Below, one piece after another: positions 1-8,770 of a DNA stretch of 64,000 nt; the first letter of the stretch is position 1, and each line of letters opens with the position of its first letter. The translations under genes and the position numbers were made by a program. Where the stretch lies: positions 186,001-250,000 of the forward strand of contig NZ_BAABCA010000001.1 in assembly GCF_039538365.1 (NCBI RefSeq), written 5' to 3'. The notes below the pieces were generated by a model, which was not told the DNA's origin, made no database searches, and saw nothing but the letters and a program-made list of their open reading frames with translations. This stretch comes from Postechiella marina (GTDB lineage Bacteria > Bacteroidota > Bacteroidia > Flavobacteriales > Flavobacteriaceae).

Positions 1-948
1 AGATAAAAACTCGGTAGTAAAGTTCATGTAGCCACCATCGTCGTTTAAAGAAACACCATAATTAGCGTCAATTTTAACAGTAGTTCCATCCCAACTTTTA
101 TTTTCTCCATCTAACCTGTTTTTTCCTTCAACATTGCTTAAAGTTTCTCCTGTGGCATCTTCCCAACCGTCTCCAATTGCGGTGCTGTATGCTCCATAAG
201 TAATACCTCCAGTAAATCCATCTGTATTGTCTTTTAAAACAATGTTAATAACGCCTGCAATAGCATCTGATCCATATTGAGCAGAAGCACCATCTCTTAA
301 TACTTCTATGCGTTTAATTGCATTTGCAGGAATGGCATTTAAATCTGTTCCTGAGTTTCCACGACCTCTTGTTCCAAAAACATTAACAAGAGACGATTGA
401 TGTCTTCGTTTGCCATTAATTAAAACAAGTGTTTGGTCTGGTCCTAAACCTCTTAATGATGCAGGTACAATATGGTCTGCTCCATCAGATCCAGATTGTT
501 TACTAGCATTAAACGAAGGTGCCGCGTATTGCAAAATTTCGTTAACCTCCACTTTTCCTGTGGTAGATGCAATGTCTGCAACATTAATAACGTCTACAGG
601 CACCGCAGTATCTGTAGAGGTTCTTTTAGGGCTACGTGAGCCTACAAGAAGAATTTCGTCTAAAGCTTCTCCATCTGCCATAGTAACGTTTAGTGTTGTT
701 TGGTTGTTAACCGCAATGGTGGTTGTATTGTAGCCAACATAACTAAATATTAATGTAGCATTTCCAGCAACTTCAATAGCGTATTTCCCATCAAAATCAG
801 AAGAGGTTCCGTTTGTTGTGCCTTGTTCTATAATATTAACACCAGGAATAGGCATGCCACTTGCATCCTTTATTGTTCCTTTAACAGTTTGCTGTGCAAA
901 TATTGCAGAGGTTGTAAATAGTAAAAAATAAATGTAAATGTTTTTCAT
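1..948 (-). CDS. TonB-dependent receptor, N-terminal part (cut by window edge)
   Basis: This is the first 316 codons of an outer-membrane TonB-dependent receptor; the barrel continues beyond the left edge. Translation on the minus strand starts at the ATG at 948 with a signal peptide ending in IFAQQ. A carboxypeptidase-regulatory-like domain follows at about residues 22-100 (VKGTIKDASGMPIPGVNI, then FSYVGY). The plug domain comes next, with SLRGLGPDQTLVLINGKRRH, IEVLRDGASAQYGSDAIAG and VINIVLKD. Such receptors import large or scarce substrates with energy from TonB-ExbBD. The substrate cannot be read from this part. It is divergent from ychF. Confidence 0.93.
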   Translation of the reverse strand, partial: MKNIYIYFLLFTTSAIFAQQTVKGTIKDASGMPIPGVNIIEQGTTNGTSSDFDGKYAIEVAGNATLIFSYVGYNTTTIAVNNQTTLNVTMADGEALDEILLVGSRSPKRTSTDTAVPVDVINVADIASTTGKVEVNEILQYAAPSFNASKQSGSDGADHIVPASLRGLGPDQTLVLINGKRRHQSSLVNVFGTRGRGNSGTDLNAIPANAIKRIEVLRDGASAQYGSDAIAGVINIVLKDNTDGFTGGITYGAYSTAIGDGWEDATGETLSNVEGKNRLDGENKSWDGTTVKIDANYGVSLNDDGGYMNFTTEFLS

Positions 949-1102
949 AAATGAATAATTTTTATTAGCATAAGCTAATATATGTGAAAGTTTTGTTAAA
1001 AACTACAAATTACCTCTAGAAACAGTAGTGTTTTGTTGGTTTTATGGGTGAAAATGATAAATCTCAAATAAAAAAAAAGAAAGAATACTAGTAATATAGT
1101 CT

Positions 1103-1110
1103 ATATTTGC
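1103..1110 (+). promoter_or_regulatory. Predicted -7 promoter element for ychF
   Basis: TATATTTG matches the Bacteroidota sigma-A -7 consensus TAnnTTTG and lies 54 bases before the ychF ATG. I see no TTG -33 element at the usual distance, so the match is partial. Confidence 0.5.
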
Positions 1111-1164
1111 ACCTGCAAAAACCAAAGTTTTGATTTTTGCGTTTAAAATAAATTTATCTAAGAC

Positions 1165-2259
1165 ATGAAAGCAGGCATTGTAGGATTACCAAACGTAGGG
1201 AAATCGACTTTATTTAATTGTTTATCTAATGCAAAAGCGCAAAGTGCAAACTTTCCGTTTTGTACTATCGAACCTAATATTGGTGTGGTAAATGTGCCAG
1301 ATCCACGATTAGAAAAATTAGAATCTTTAGTAAATCCAGAACGTGTAATACCTGCAACGGTAGAGATTGTTGATATTGCAGGTTTAGTAAAAGGCGCTAG
1401 TAAAGGTGAAGGGTTAGGAAATCAGTTTTTAGCTAATATTCGCGAAACAGATGCTATTTTACATGTTTTACGTTGCTTTGATAATGATAACATTGTGCAT
1501 GTTGATGGCAATGTAAATCCTATTAGAGATAAGGAAACCATAGATATGGAGCTTCAGTTAAAAGATTTAGATACTGTAGAAAAGAAATTAGATAAAGTAA
1601 AAAGAGCTGCAAAAACAGGAAATAAAGAAGCGCAAAAAGAAGAGGCTGTCTTATTAAGAATAAAAGAAGGCTTAGAGTCTGGTGTTTCTGTAAGAGCATT
1701 AGAGTTTAGTGAAGAAGATGATGCCGATTTTGTTAAACCAACACAATTTATTACAGATAAATCAGTAATGTATGTTTGTAATGTAGATGAAGGAGCTGCT
1801 GTTTCTGGGAATGCTTATGTAGAGCAAGTTAGGGAAGCTGTAAAAGATGAAAATGCAGAGGTTTTAGTACTTGCTGTAGGTACAGAAGCTGATATTAATG
1901 AGTTGGATGATTATGAAGAGCGTCAAATGTTTCTTCAAGACATTGGGTTAGACGAGCCTGGAGCAGCTAAATTAATTCGTTCTGCCTACAAATTATTAAA
2001 CCAACAAACCTATTTTACTGCAGGAGTAAAAGAAGTTCGTGCTTGGACCATAGATATAGGAGCAACAGGACCACAAGCTGCAGGTGTAATTCATACAGAT
2101 TTCGAAAAAGGATTTATTCGAGCAGAAGTTATAGGTTACGATGATTATGTGGCTTTTGGCAGTGAGGCTAAGGTAAAAGAAGCTGGAAAAATGCGTGTTG
2201 AAGGTAAAAATTATGTTGTTAACGATGGCGACGTGATGCATTTCTTATTTAACGTATAA
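1165..2259 (+). CDS. ychF: Redox-regulated ATPase YchF (Obg-like)
   Basis: YchF is a universally conserved P-loop ATPase of the TRAFAC class that associates with ribosomes and affects the oxidative-stress response. The 364 residues match the usual family length (about 363). The P-loop GLPNVGKS is at residues 7-14. The switch region DIAGLVKGASKGEGLGN is near residue 70. A C-terminal TGS domain includes the family signature TYFTAGVKEVRAWT and FEKGFIRAEVIGYDDY. The start gives the standard MKAGIVGLPNVGKST. It is apparently transcribed on its own. Confidence 0.97.
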   Translation: MKAGIVGLPNVGKSTLFNCLSNAKAQSANFPFCTIEPNIGVVNVPDPRLEKLESLVNPERVIPATVEIVDIAGLVKGASKGEGLGNQFLANIRETDAILHVLRCFDNDNIVHVDGNVNPIRDKETIDMELQLKDLDTVEKKLDKVKRAAKTGNKEAQKEEAVLLRIKEGLESGVSVRALEFSEEDDADFVKPTQFITDKSVMYVCNVDEGAAVSGNAYVEQVREAVKDENAEVLVLAVGTEADINELDDYEERQMFLQDIGLDEPGAAKLIRSAYKLLNQQTYFTAGVKEVRAWTIDIGATGPQAAGVIHTDFEKGFIRAEVIGYDDYVAFGSEAKVKEAGKMRVEGKNYVVNDGDVMHFLFNV

Positions 2260-2355
2260 TGAGATAAATAATGTTGTTTGTGACTTTGTCTGTTGTTTTG
2301 TGTCTTATTTAAAAAGCCCTCAATAAAATGTCCCAAACAACTTATTTACCAACTT

Positions 2356-2820
2356 ATGGCTTTAATAGAAATACAAACGCGAATTCATGCAGATATAGAA
2401 ACTTGTTTTGATTTGGCACGAGATGTTGGTTTTTATCAACAAAGCTTAAAACATAACAAAGAAATTGCGATAGCAGGTATAGTTTCTGGTCTAGTTAAAC
2501 TCGACGATATAGTTATTTGGGAAACAAGTCACCTAGGTTTTGTACAACACCTCACTTTAAAAATAACTGAGTTTAAACAGCCTTATTTGTTTGTAGACGA
2601 GTTGGTTAGTGGGAGTTTTAAAGCTTACAGACATGAGCATGTTTTTACCAAGCATGAAGCAGAAACAGTTATGCTAGATCGCTTTTATTATGAGTTGCCC
2701 TACGGTGCTTTTGGTCGTTTCTTAAATTGGTTCTATGTTAAACGGTACATGACTAAGTTGTTAAAATCTAGAAACACTATTCTTAAATCTAAGGCAGAAA
2801 AGCTTGTTAATTCACTTTAA
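2356..2820 (+). CDS. SRPBCC-family ligand-binding-like protein
   Basis: This 154-residue cytoplasmic protein resembles the START/polyketide-cyclase-like SRPBCC proteins that Bacteroidota genomes often label as cell-division-inhibitor-like. Visible family features are IEIQTRIHADIETCFDLARD at the N-terminus and a middle with YLFVDELVSGSFKAYRHEH. The C-terminus has the GAFGRFLNWFYVKRYM type of segment. I chose the ATG at 2356; an open frame begins 21 codons upstream, but that extension looks like leader sequence. Its ligand and role are unknown. Confidence 0.8.
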   Translation: MALIEIQTRIHADIETCFDLARDVGFYQQSLKHNKEIAIAGIVSGLVKLDDIVIWETSHLGFVQHLTLKITEFKQPYLFVDELVSGSFKAYRHEHVFTKHEAETVMLDRFYYELPYGAFGRFLNWFYVKRYMTKLLKSRNTILKSKAEKLVNSL

Positions 2821-2955
2821 TAAATAGAAAAAAGGAGTTTTTTTATAATTATAAAATTATTGACACCTTTAGCTTTTGTTATTTTTGCTGTTTGGGCATT
2901 GTAATTTAAGTTTTATTTCTCTACACACATTAAATCACCTTATTAATTTTGCTTC

Positions 2956-3858
2956 ATGCAATTAAATAAACAGTTTTGGTACGGTATACTAATAGGTGTT
3001 ATAGGTGTAGTGCTTTTTTCTTCTAAAGCAGTAATGGTAAAGCTAGCTTATAATTATCAGGTTGATGCTATAAGTATTTTACTATTACGTATGTTATTTT
3101 CTTTTCCGTTTTATATAATTATAGCCTATGTATATCGTAATAAAAAAGGAGATGTGCCAGTTTTAAAAAAAGATTACGTTTGGGTAGTTTTCTTTGGTTT
3201 TGTGGGGTACTATTTGGCTAGTTATTTCGATTTTGTTGGTTTAACATATATAAAGGCGAGTTTAGAGCGCATTATATTATTTTTATATCCTACTATAGTT
3301 ATTATTTTAAACAGATTGTTTTTAAAGAAATCTATAACAAGAGTACAAGCAGGAGCAATAGGGTTAACTTACTTGGGTATTGTTTTTGCTTTTTTTGATG
3401 AGGTTGCTATTTCTGAAGAAAACACATATTTAGGAGGTTTTTTTGTGTTATTAAGCGCTATTACATATGCATCATATTTGGTGGGCAGTGGTTGGTTAAT
3501 TCCTAAATTTGGAGTGGTTAAGTTTACTGCTTACGCTATGTTGGTGTCGTGTATTTGTGTTTTTGTTCATTATAGTATAATAAGCGAAATAAATTTGTTT
3601 ACTTTTTCTTGGCAAGTTTATGCTTTAGGGGGAGTAATTGCTGTATTTGCAACAGTAATACCGTCTTTTTTAGTGTCAAAATCTATAAAAATGATTAGTT
3701 CTTCTAATTTCGCAATCGTAGCAGGTATTGGTCCTATTTCTACTATAATACTAGCAGCTATATTTTTAAACGAAACATTAACAGGTTTGCAGTTATTTGG
3801 AGCTTTAATAGTTATTGCAGGTATTGTTTTTATGTCTATAAATAAGGGACGTAAATGA
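2956..3858 (+). CDS. EamA/DMT-family transporter
   Basis: This 300-residue inner-membrane protein has about ten hydrophobic helices arranged as two EamA repeats. It opens with FWYGILIGVIGVVLFSSKAV, and the C-terminal repeat ends in FGALIVIAGIVFMSI followed by a short basic tail (NKGRK). The family exports metabolites, amino acids or drugs; substrate cannot be predicted. A TAATTTTG element at 2944-2951 lies only four bases before the ATG. If that were the promoter, the message would be nearly leaderless. Confidence 0.88.
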   Translation: MQLNKQFWYGILIGVIGVVLFSSKAVMVKLAYNYQVDAISILLLRMLFSFPFYIIIAYVYRNKKGDVPVLKKDYVWVVFFGFVGYYLASYFDFVGLTYIKASLERIILFLYPTIVIILNRLFLKKSITRVQAGAIGLTYLGIVFAFFDEVAISEENTYLGGFFVLLSAITYASYLVGSGWLIPKFGVVKFTAYAMLVSCICVFVHYSIISEINLFTFSWQVYALGGVIAVFATVIPSFLVSKSIKMISSSNFAIVAGIGPISTIILAAIFLNETLTGLQLFGALIVIAGIVFMSINKGRK

Positions 3859-3980
3859 TAAAATAAGGTTCTCAACAAAAAAAAATCTTTTATTGTTAAT
3901 TACTTTGCGACACTACTATTTCTTTTTTTAATTGGTTGTGTTATATTAGCATTCTATCTTTTAAACCCTGTAGAAATTTA

Positions 3981-5834
3981 ATGGCAGAACAATCCAATTA
4001 CACCGAAGATAATATACGATCGCTTGACTGGAAGGAACATATTAGAATGCGTCCTGGAATGTATATTGGTAAACTCGGGGATGGTTCTTCGCCAGACGAT
4101 GGTATTTATATTCTTCTTAAAGAAGTTTTAGATAATTCTATTGATGAGTTTGTTATGGGGGCTGGTAAGACCATAGAAATTTCTATACAAGGAGCCAAAG
4201 TTATTGTTCGCGATTACGGTCGTGGTATTCCTTTAGGTAAGGTTGTAGATGTGGTTTCTAAAATGAATACAGGAGGAAAATATGACTCTAAAGCCTTTAA
4301 AAAGTCTGTAGGATTAAATGGAGTTGGTACAAAGGCAGTAAATGCATTGTCATCGTTTTTTAGGGTAGAATCTACAAGAGATAGTAAAAGTGCTTCAGCA
4401 GAGTTCGAACAAGGGAATCTAATAAATCAAGAGTTATTAGAAGAGACTTCTAGGCGAAAAGGAACTAAAGTGTCTTTTATTCCAGATGAGTTAATTTTTA
4501 AAAATTACAAGTTTAGAAGTGAGTATGTTGCAAAAATGCTTAAAAACTATGTATACCTTAATCCAGGATTAACCATAGTTTATAACGGTGAGAAATATTT
4601 TAGCGAAAACGGACTAAAAGATTTATTAGCAGAGAAAATTAACGAAACAGATTTATTGTATCCTATTATTCATTTACGTGGAGACGATATAGAAGTAGCA
4701 ATAACACATAGCAGAACCCAGTATAGCGAAGAGTATAATAGTTTTGTAAACGGACAAAATACAACACAAGGAGGTACGCATTTAAATGCTTTTCGAGAAG
4801 CAATAGTAAGAACTCTTCGCGAGTTTTATGGTAAAAATTATGATGCGTCCGATATTAGGAAATCTGTAGTTAGTGCTATAGCTATTAAAGTTATGGAGCC
4901 TGTTTTTGAGAGTCAAACAAAAACTAAATTAGGATCTACAGACATGGGAGGAGAATTGCCAACTGTAAGAACCTATATTAACGATTTTTTAAAAAAATAC
5001 TTAGATAACTACCTGCATAAAAATCCAGATACAGCAGAAAAAATTCAACGCAAAATTCTACAAGCAGAACGCGAGCGTAAAGAATTATCTGGTATTCGTA
5101 AACTAGCAAAAGATCGTGCTAAAAAAGCAAGTTTACACAATAAAAAATTACGAGATTGTCGTGTACATTTTGGAGATACTAAAAACGAAAGAAATTTAGA
5201 AACTACTCTGTTTATAACAGAGGGAGATTCTGCATCTGGTAGTATTACTAAATCTAGAGATGTAAATACACAGGCTGTTTTTAGTTTAAAAGGTAAGCCA
5301 TTAAACTGTTATGGTTTAACAAAAAAGATTGTTTACGAAAATGAAGAGTTTAATCTTTTACAGGCAGCTTTAAATATAGAAGAGTCTTTAGAAGATTTAA
5401 GATATAACAATGTAGTAATAGCAACCGATGCCGATGTAGATGGTATGCATATTAGGTTATTATTAATAACATTCTTTCTTCAGTTTTTTCCTGAAGTTAT
5501 AAAAGAAGGGCATTTATATATTTTGCAAACACCTTTGTTTAGAGTAAGAAATAAAAAGGAAACTATTTATTGCTATTCTGAAGAAGAGCGAAAAAATGCC
5601 ATCGAAAAATTAAAGCCAAAACCAGAAATAACACGATTTAAAGGACTAGGTGAAATTTCTCCAGATGAATTTCAGCATTTTATTGGAGACGATATACGTT
5701 TAGATCCTATTATGTTAGACGATAATATGTCTATAGAAGACTTATTATCATTTTATATGGGTAAAAACACTCCAACAAGACAAGAATTTATAATAGATAA
5801 TTTAAAAGTTGAGTTAGATTTAATAGAGGAATGA
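3981..5834 (+). CDS. parE: DNA topoisomerase IV subunit B
   Basis: This is the ATPase subunit of topoisomerase IV, which decatenates daughter chromosomes together with ParC. The GHKL ATPase domain occupies the N-terminus, with KEVLDNSIDEF, DYGRGIPLGK and the GLNGVGTKAVNALS lid. The transducer domain follows. The TOPRIM domain has ITEGDSASGS and DADVDGMHIRLLL. At 617 residues it is normal for the Bacteroidota form. I start at ATG 3981, giving MAEQSNYTEDNIRSLDW; an in-frame extension to 3936 is unlikely. parC follows about 290 bases later, with one tiny gene between. Confidence 0.96.
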   Translation: MAEQSNYTEDNIRSLDWKEHIRMRPGMYIGKLGDGSSPDDGIYILLKEVLDNSIDEFVMGAGKTIEISIQGAKVIVRDYGRGIPLGKVVDVVSKMNTGGKYDSKAFKKSVGLNGVGTKAVNALSSFFRVESTRDSKSASAEFEQGNLINQELLEETSRRKGTKVSFIPDELIFKNYKFRSEYVAKMLKNYVYLNPGLTIVYNGEKYFSENGLKDLLAEKINETDLLYPIIHLRGDDIEVAITHSRTQYSEEYNSFVNGQNTTQGGTHLNAFREAIVRTLREFYGKNYDASDIRKSVVSAIAIKVMEPVFESQTKTKLGSTDMGGELPTVRTYINDFLKKYLDNYLHKNPDTAEKIQRKILQAERERKELSGIRKLAKDRAKKASLHNKKLRDCRVHFGDTKNERNLETTLFITEGDSASGSITKSRDVNTQAVFSLKGKPLNCYGLTKKIVYENEEFNLLQAALNIEESLEDLRYNNVVIATDADVDGMHIRLLLITFFLQFFPEVIKEGHLYILQTPLFRVRNKKETIYCYSEEERKNAIEKLKPKPEITRFKGLGEISPDEFQHFIGDDIRLDPIMLDDNMSIEDLLSFYMGKNTPTRQEFIIDNLKVELDLIEE

Positions 5835-5887
5835 TATATTAACATTATCAAATAAAGAATTTTATATGTTTATTTTTAAATATTTAC

Positions 5888-5895
5888 TAATTTTG
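5888..5895 (+). promoter_or_regulatory. Predicted -7 element for the small gene and parC
   Basis: TAATTTTG fits TAnnTTTG and lies 87 bases before the 44-residue gene. It suggests that this gene and parC have their own promoter inside the parE-parC region. No clear -33 TTG is visible. Confidence 0.4.
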
Positions 5896-5982
5896 TAGTG
5901 AATTTTAAACAAAACCATAATCTGCTTGTTTTTAACCTGTTTTAATTAACAGTTAAAAATAAGAGCTAAAAAACTTTATAAA

Positions 5983-6117
5983 ATGTTATACACAAAAGAA
6001 AAAAGCAAAACAAAAAGACGTTCCTACGATTATTTACACTTACACGATGTAACTGGTAAAGCTAAAAAACGTAGAAAAACAGGAAGAATATCCCTTAGTG
6101 GACAACCAAAAGAGTAA
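5983..6117 (+). CDS. Small basic protein between parE and parC
   Basis: This short open frame encodes 44 residues, beginning MLYTKEKSKTKRRSYDYL and ending ISLSGQPKE. About a third of the residues are Lys or Arg, including KRRS and KAKKRRKTGR, so it is strongly basic. It ends nine bases before the parC ATG and follows a TAnnTTTG element at 5888, which supports translation as the first gene of a parC transcript. I do not recognise a domain. It could be a small nucleic-acid- or ribosome-binding protein, but that is inference from charge alone. Confidence 0.6.
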   Translation: MLYTKEKSKTKRRSYDYLHLHDVTGKAKKRRKTGRISLSGQPKE

Positions 6118-6126
6118 TAATTTTTA

Positions 6127-8757
6127 ATGGCAGAAGACCCAAACGACGATTTAATAAACAACCAAGAAGAACCCCAAGAAACCATTACCCGAGTAACGGG
6201 TATGTATAAAGATTGGTTTTTAGATTACGCATCATATGTAATTCTAGAACGTGCAGTGCCAGCAATAGAAGACGGTTTTAAACCCGTACAACGTCGCATC
6301 ATGCATTCCATGAAAGACCTTGACGATGGACGTTATAATAAAGTCGCAAATATTGTAGGACATACTATGCAGTATCACCCTCATGGAGATGCAAGTATAG
6401 CAGATGCTATGGTTCAAATTGGTCAAAAAGATTTGTTAATAGATACCCAAGGAAACTGGGGGAACATTTTAACAGGAGATCGTGCAGCAGCTTCTAGATA
6501 TATAGAAGCTCGAATATCTAAATTTGGTCTAGATGTCGTTTATAACCCAAAAATTACAGAATGGCAGGCTTCTTACGACGGTCGTCGTAAAGAGCCTGTT
6601 AATTTACCTGTAATGTTCCCTTTGCTGCTTGCTCAAGGAGGCGAAGGTATTGCTGTTGGGCTTTCAACAAAAATATTACCACATAATTTTATAGAACTTA
6701 TAGATGCTTCCATTAAGCATTTACAAGGCAAGCGATTTACAATTGTTCCCGATTTCCCTACAGCAGGTGTTGCAGATGTTTCTAACTATAATGATGGTTT
6801 AAGAGGCGGTAAAGTGCGTGTTCGTGCTAAAATTTCACAACTAGACAAAAATACCTTAGTTATTACAGAAATCCCCTTTAGTACTACAACAACTTCGCTT
6901 ATAGATTCTATTTTAAAAGCGAACGATAAAGGTAAAATTAAAGTTAAAAAAATAGAAGATAATACAGCTGCAAAAGTTGAAATTTTAGTACACTTGCCAT
7001 CAGGTTTATCGCCAGACAAGACTATTGATGCTTTGTATGCTTTTACAAATTGCGAGACCTCTATTTCTCCATTAGGTTGTGTTATCGAAGACAATAAGCC
7101 TCTGTTTATTGGTGTGTCAGAAATGTTACGTCGATCTACCGACAACACAGTGCAACTTTTAAAGCAAGAACTAGAGATAAAATTAGGCGAATTTGAAGAG
7201 CAGTGGCATTTTGCTTCTTTAGAACGTATTTTTATTGAAAACAGAATTTATCGAGATATAGAGGAAGAAGAAACTTGGGATGGTGTTATTAATGCTATTG
7301 ATAAAGGGCTTCAACCGCATATAAAACATTTAAAACGTGCTATTACCGTTGATGATATAACACGTTTAACAGAAATTAGAATTAAGCGTATATCTAAATT
7401 TGATATAGACAAAGCACAGCAAAAAATAGATGCTTTAGAAGAGCAAATAGCAGAAGTAAAGCACCATTTAGAAAATCTTATTGATTATGCTATTGCATAT
7501 TTTACAAGATTGAAAAAAGATTACGGTGAAGGTAGAGAGCGTAAAACAGAATTAAGAACGTTTGACGATGTAGATGCTACCAAAGTTGTAATTAGAAACA
7601 CAAAACTTTACGTTAATAGAGAAGAAGGTTTTATAGGTACCTCGTTAAGACGCGACGAATACGTAGGAGATTGTAGCGATATAGACGATATTATTGCATT
7701 CACTAGGTCTGGAAAAATGATGGTTACTAGAGTAGATTCTAAAACCTTTGTAGGTAAAGATATTATACATGTGGCTGTATTTAAAAAGAAAGATAAGCGT
7801 ACCATATATAATATGATTTATAAAGATGGGCGTAGTGGGCCATCTTATATTAAGCGTTTTGCTGTTACAGCAATTACACGAGATAAAGAATACGATTTAA
7901 CCAATGGAACAAAAGGATCTGTAGGGTTGTATTTTTCTGCTAATCCAAATGGTGAAGCCGAGGTTGTTTCTATACAATTAAGACAAGCAGGTAGTATTAA
8001 AAAGCTACGTTGGGATGTCGATTTTTCTAACATTCTTATTAAAGGGCGTGTGTCTAAAGGTAATTTGGTTACCAAATACCCTATAAAAAGCGTAGAACTA
8101 AAAGAAAAAGGCGTATCTACCCTTAAACCAAGAAAAATTTGGTTTGATGATACTGTACAACGACTTAATGTTGATGGGCGAGGCGAGTTAATTGGCGAGT
8201 TTCGAGGCGAAGATAAGTTGTTAATAATTAAGCAGTCTGGAGTAGCAAAAACGGTAACACCAGAAGTAACTATGCATTTTGACAACGATATGATTATTAT
8301 GGAAAAATGGGAGCCTAATAAGCCTATATCTGCCATTTACTTTAATGGAGAAAAAGAAATGTATTATGTTAAGCGTTTTTTAATAGAACATGAGGGAAAA
8401 GAAGAAATGTTTATTTCAGAGCATCCTAATTCGCAATTAGAAATTGTTTCTACAGACTGGAAACCTATGGCTGAGGTTGTTTTTGCCAAAGAACGAGGTA
8501 AGGATAGAAAAGAAAATTTAGAAATTAATTTAGATGAATTTATTTCTATAAAGGGAATTAGTGCCTTAGGAAATCAATTAACAAAAGATAAAGTTAATCA
8601 AGTTAATTTACTAGATCCATTGCCTGTTGATTTTTCTGAAGCAGAAGGAGATAAGTCTGAATTTGATGAAGCTACAGGTAATGAAGATGGAGAATCTCAT
8701 GAAAAATTTGATGCCGAAAACGATGAAGATGATGGGCAAACAAGCTTATTTAAGTAA
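6127..8757 (+). CDS. parC: DNA topoisomerase IV subunit A
   Basis: This is the DNA-cleaving subunit of topoisomerase IV, the partner of ParE. The N-terminal domain has the winged-helix region with YHPHGDASIADAMV and the catalytic tyrosine Y125 in RAAASRYIEARIS. A long coiled coil is at about residues 420-470. The C-terminal domain is a degenerate beta-pinwheel and ends in a very acidic tail. At 876 residues it has the long form usual in Bacteroidota. At the position equivalent to E. coli ParC Ser80 this protein has Ala89, which I take to be lineage variation. Confidence 0.95.
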   Translation: MAEDPNDDLINNQEEPQETITRVTGMYKDWFLDYASYVILERAVPAIEDGFKPVQRRIMHSMKDLDDGRYNKVANIVGHTMQYHPHGDASIADAMVQIGQKDLLIDTQGNWGNILTGDRAAASRYIEARISKFGLDVVYNPKITEWQASYDGRRKEPVNLPVMFPLLLAQGGEGIAVGLSTKILPHNFIELIDASIKHLQGKRFTIVPDFPTAGVADVSNYNDGLRGGKVRVRAKISQLDKNTLVITEIPFSTTTTSLIDSILKANDKGKIKVKKIEDNTAAKVEILVHLPSGLSPDKTIDALYAFTNCETSISPLGCVIEDNKPLFIGVSEMLRRSTDNTVQLLKQELEIKLGEFEEQWHFASLERIFIENRIYRDIEEEETWDGVINAIDKGLQPHIKHLKRAITVDDITRLTEIRIKRISKFDIDKAQQKIDALEEQIAEVKHHLENLIDYAIAYFTRLKKDYGEGRERKTELRTFDDVDATKVVIRNTKLYVNREEGFIGTSLRRDEYVGDCSDIDDIIAFTRSGKMMVTRVDSKTFVGKDIIHVAVFKKKDKRTIYNMIYKDGRSGPSYIKRFAVTAITRDKEYDLTNGTKGSVGLYFSANPNGEAEVVSIQLRQAGSIKKLRWDVDFSNILIKGRVSKGNLVTKYPIKSVELKEKGVSTLKPRKIWFDDTVQRLNVDGRGELIGEFRGEDKLLIIKQSGVAKTVTPEVTMHFDNDMIIMEKWEPNKPISAIYFNGEKEMYYVKRFLIEHEGKEEMFISEHPNSQLEIVSTDWKPMAEVVFAKERGKDRKENLEINLDEFISIKGISALGNQLTKDKVNQVNLLDPLPVDFSEAEGDKSEFDEATGNEDGESHEKFDAENDEDDGQTSLFK

Positions 8758-8770
8758 CAAGAAGTAGTTG

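Noticed and set aside
2944..2951. TAATTTTG four bases before the EamA-transporter ATG, suggesting a leaderless message
   Set aside because: There is no -33 element, and such boxes arise easily in AT-rich DNA.
6376..6420. Ala89 at the ParC position linked to quinolone resistance (Ser80 in E. coli)
   Set aside because: The sequence HPHGDASI looks like the normal Bacteroidota form, so it is lineage variation rather than an acquired resistance mutation.
7660..7680. Isolated TACGTA within parC, and another within lpdA near 13704
   Set aside because: Single copies inside coding sequence are expected by chance; only clustered boxes in promoters were counted.
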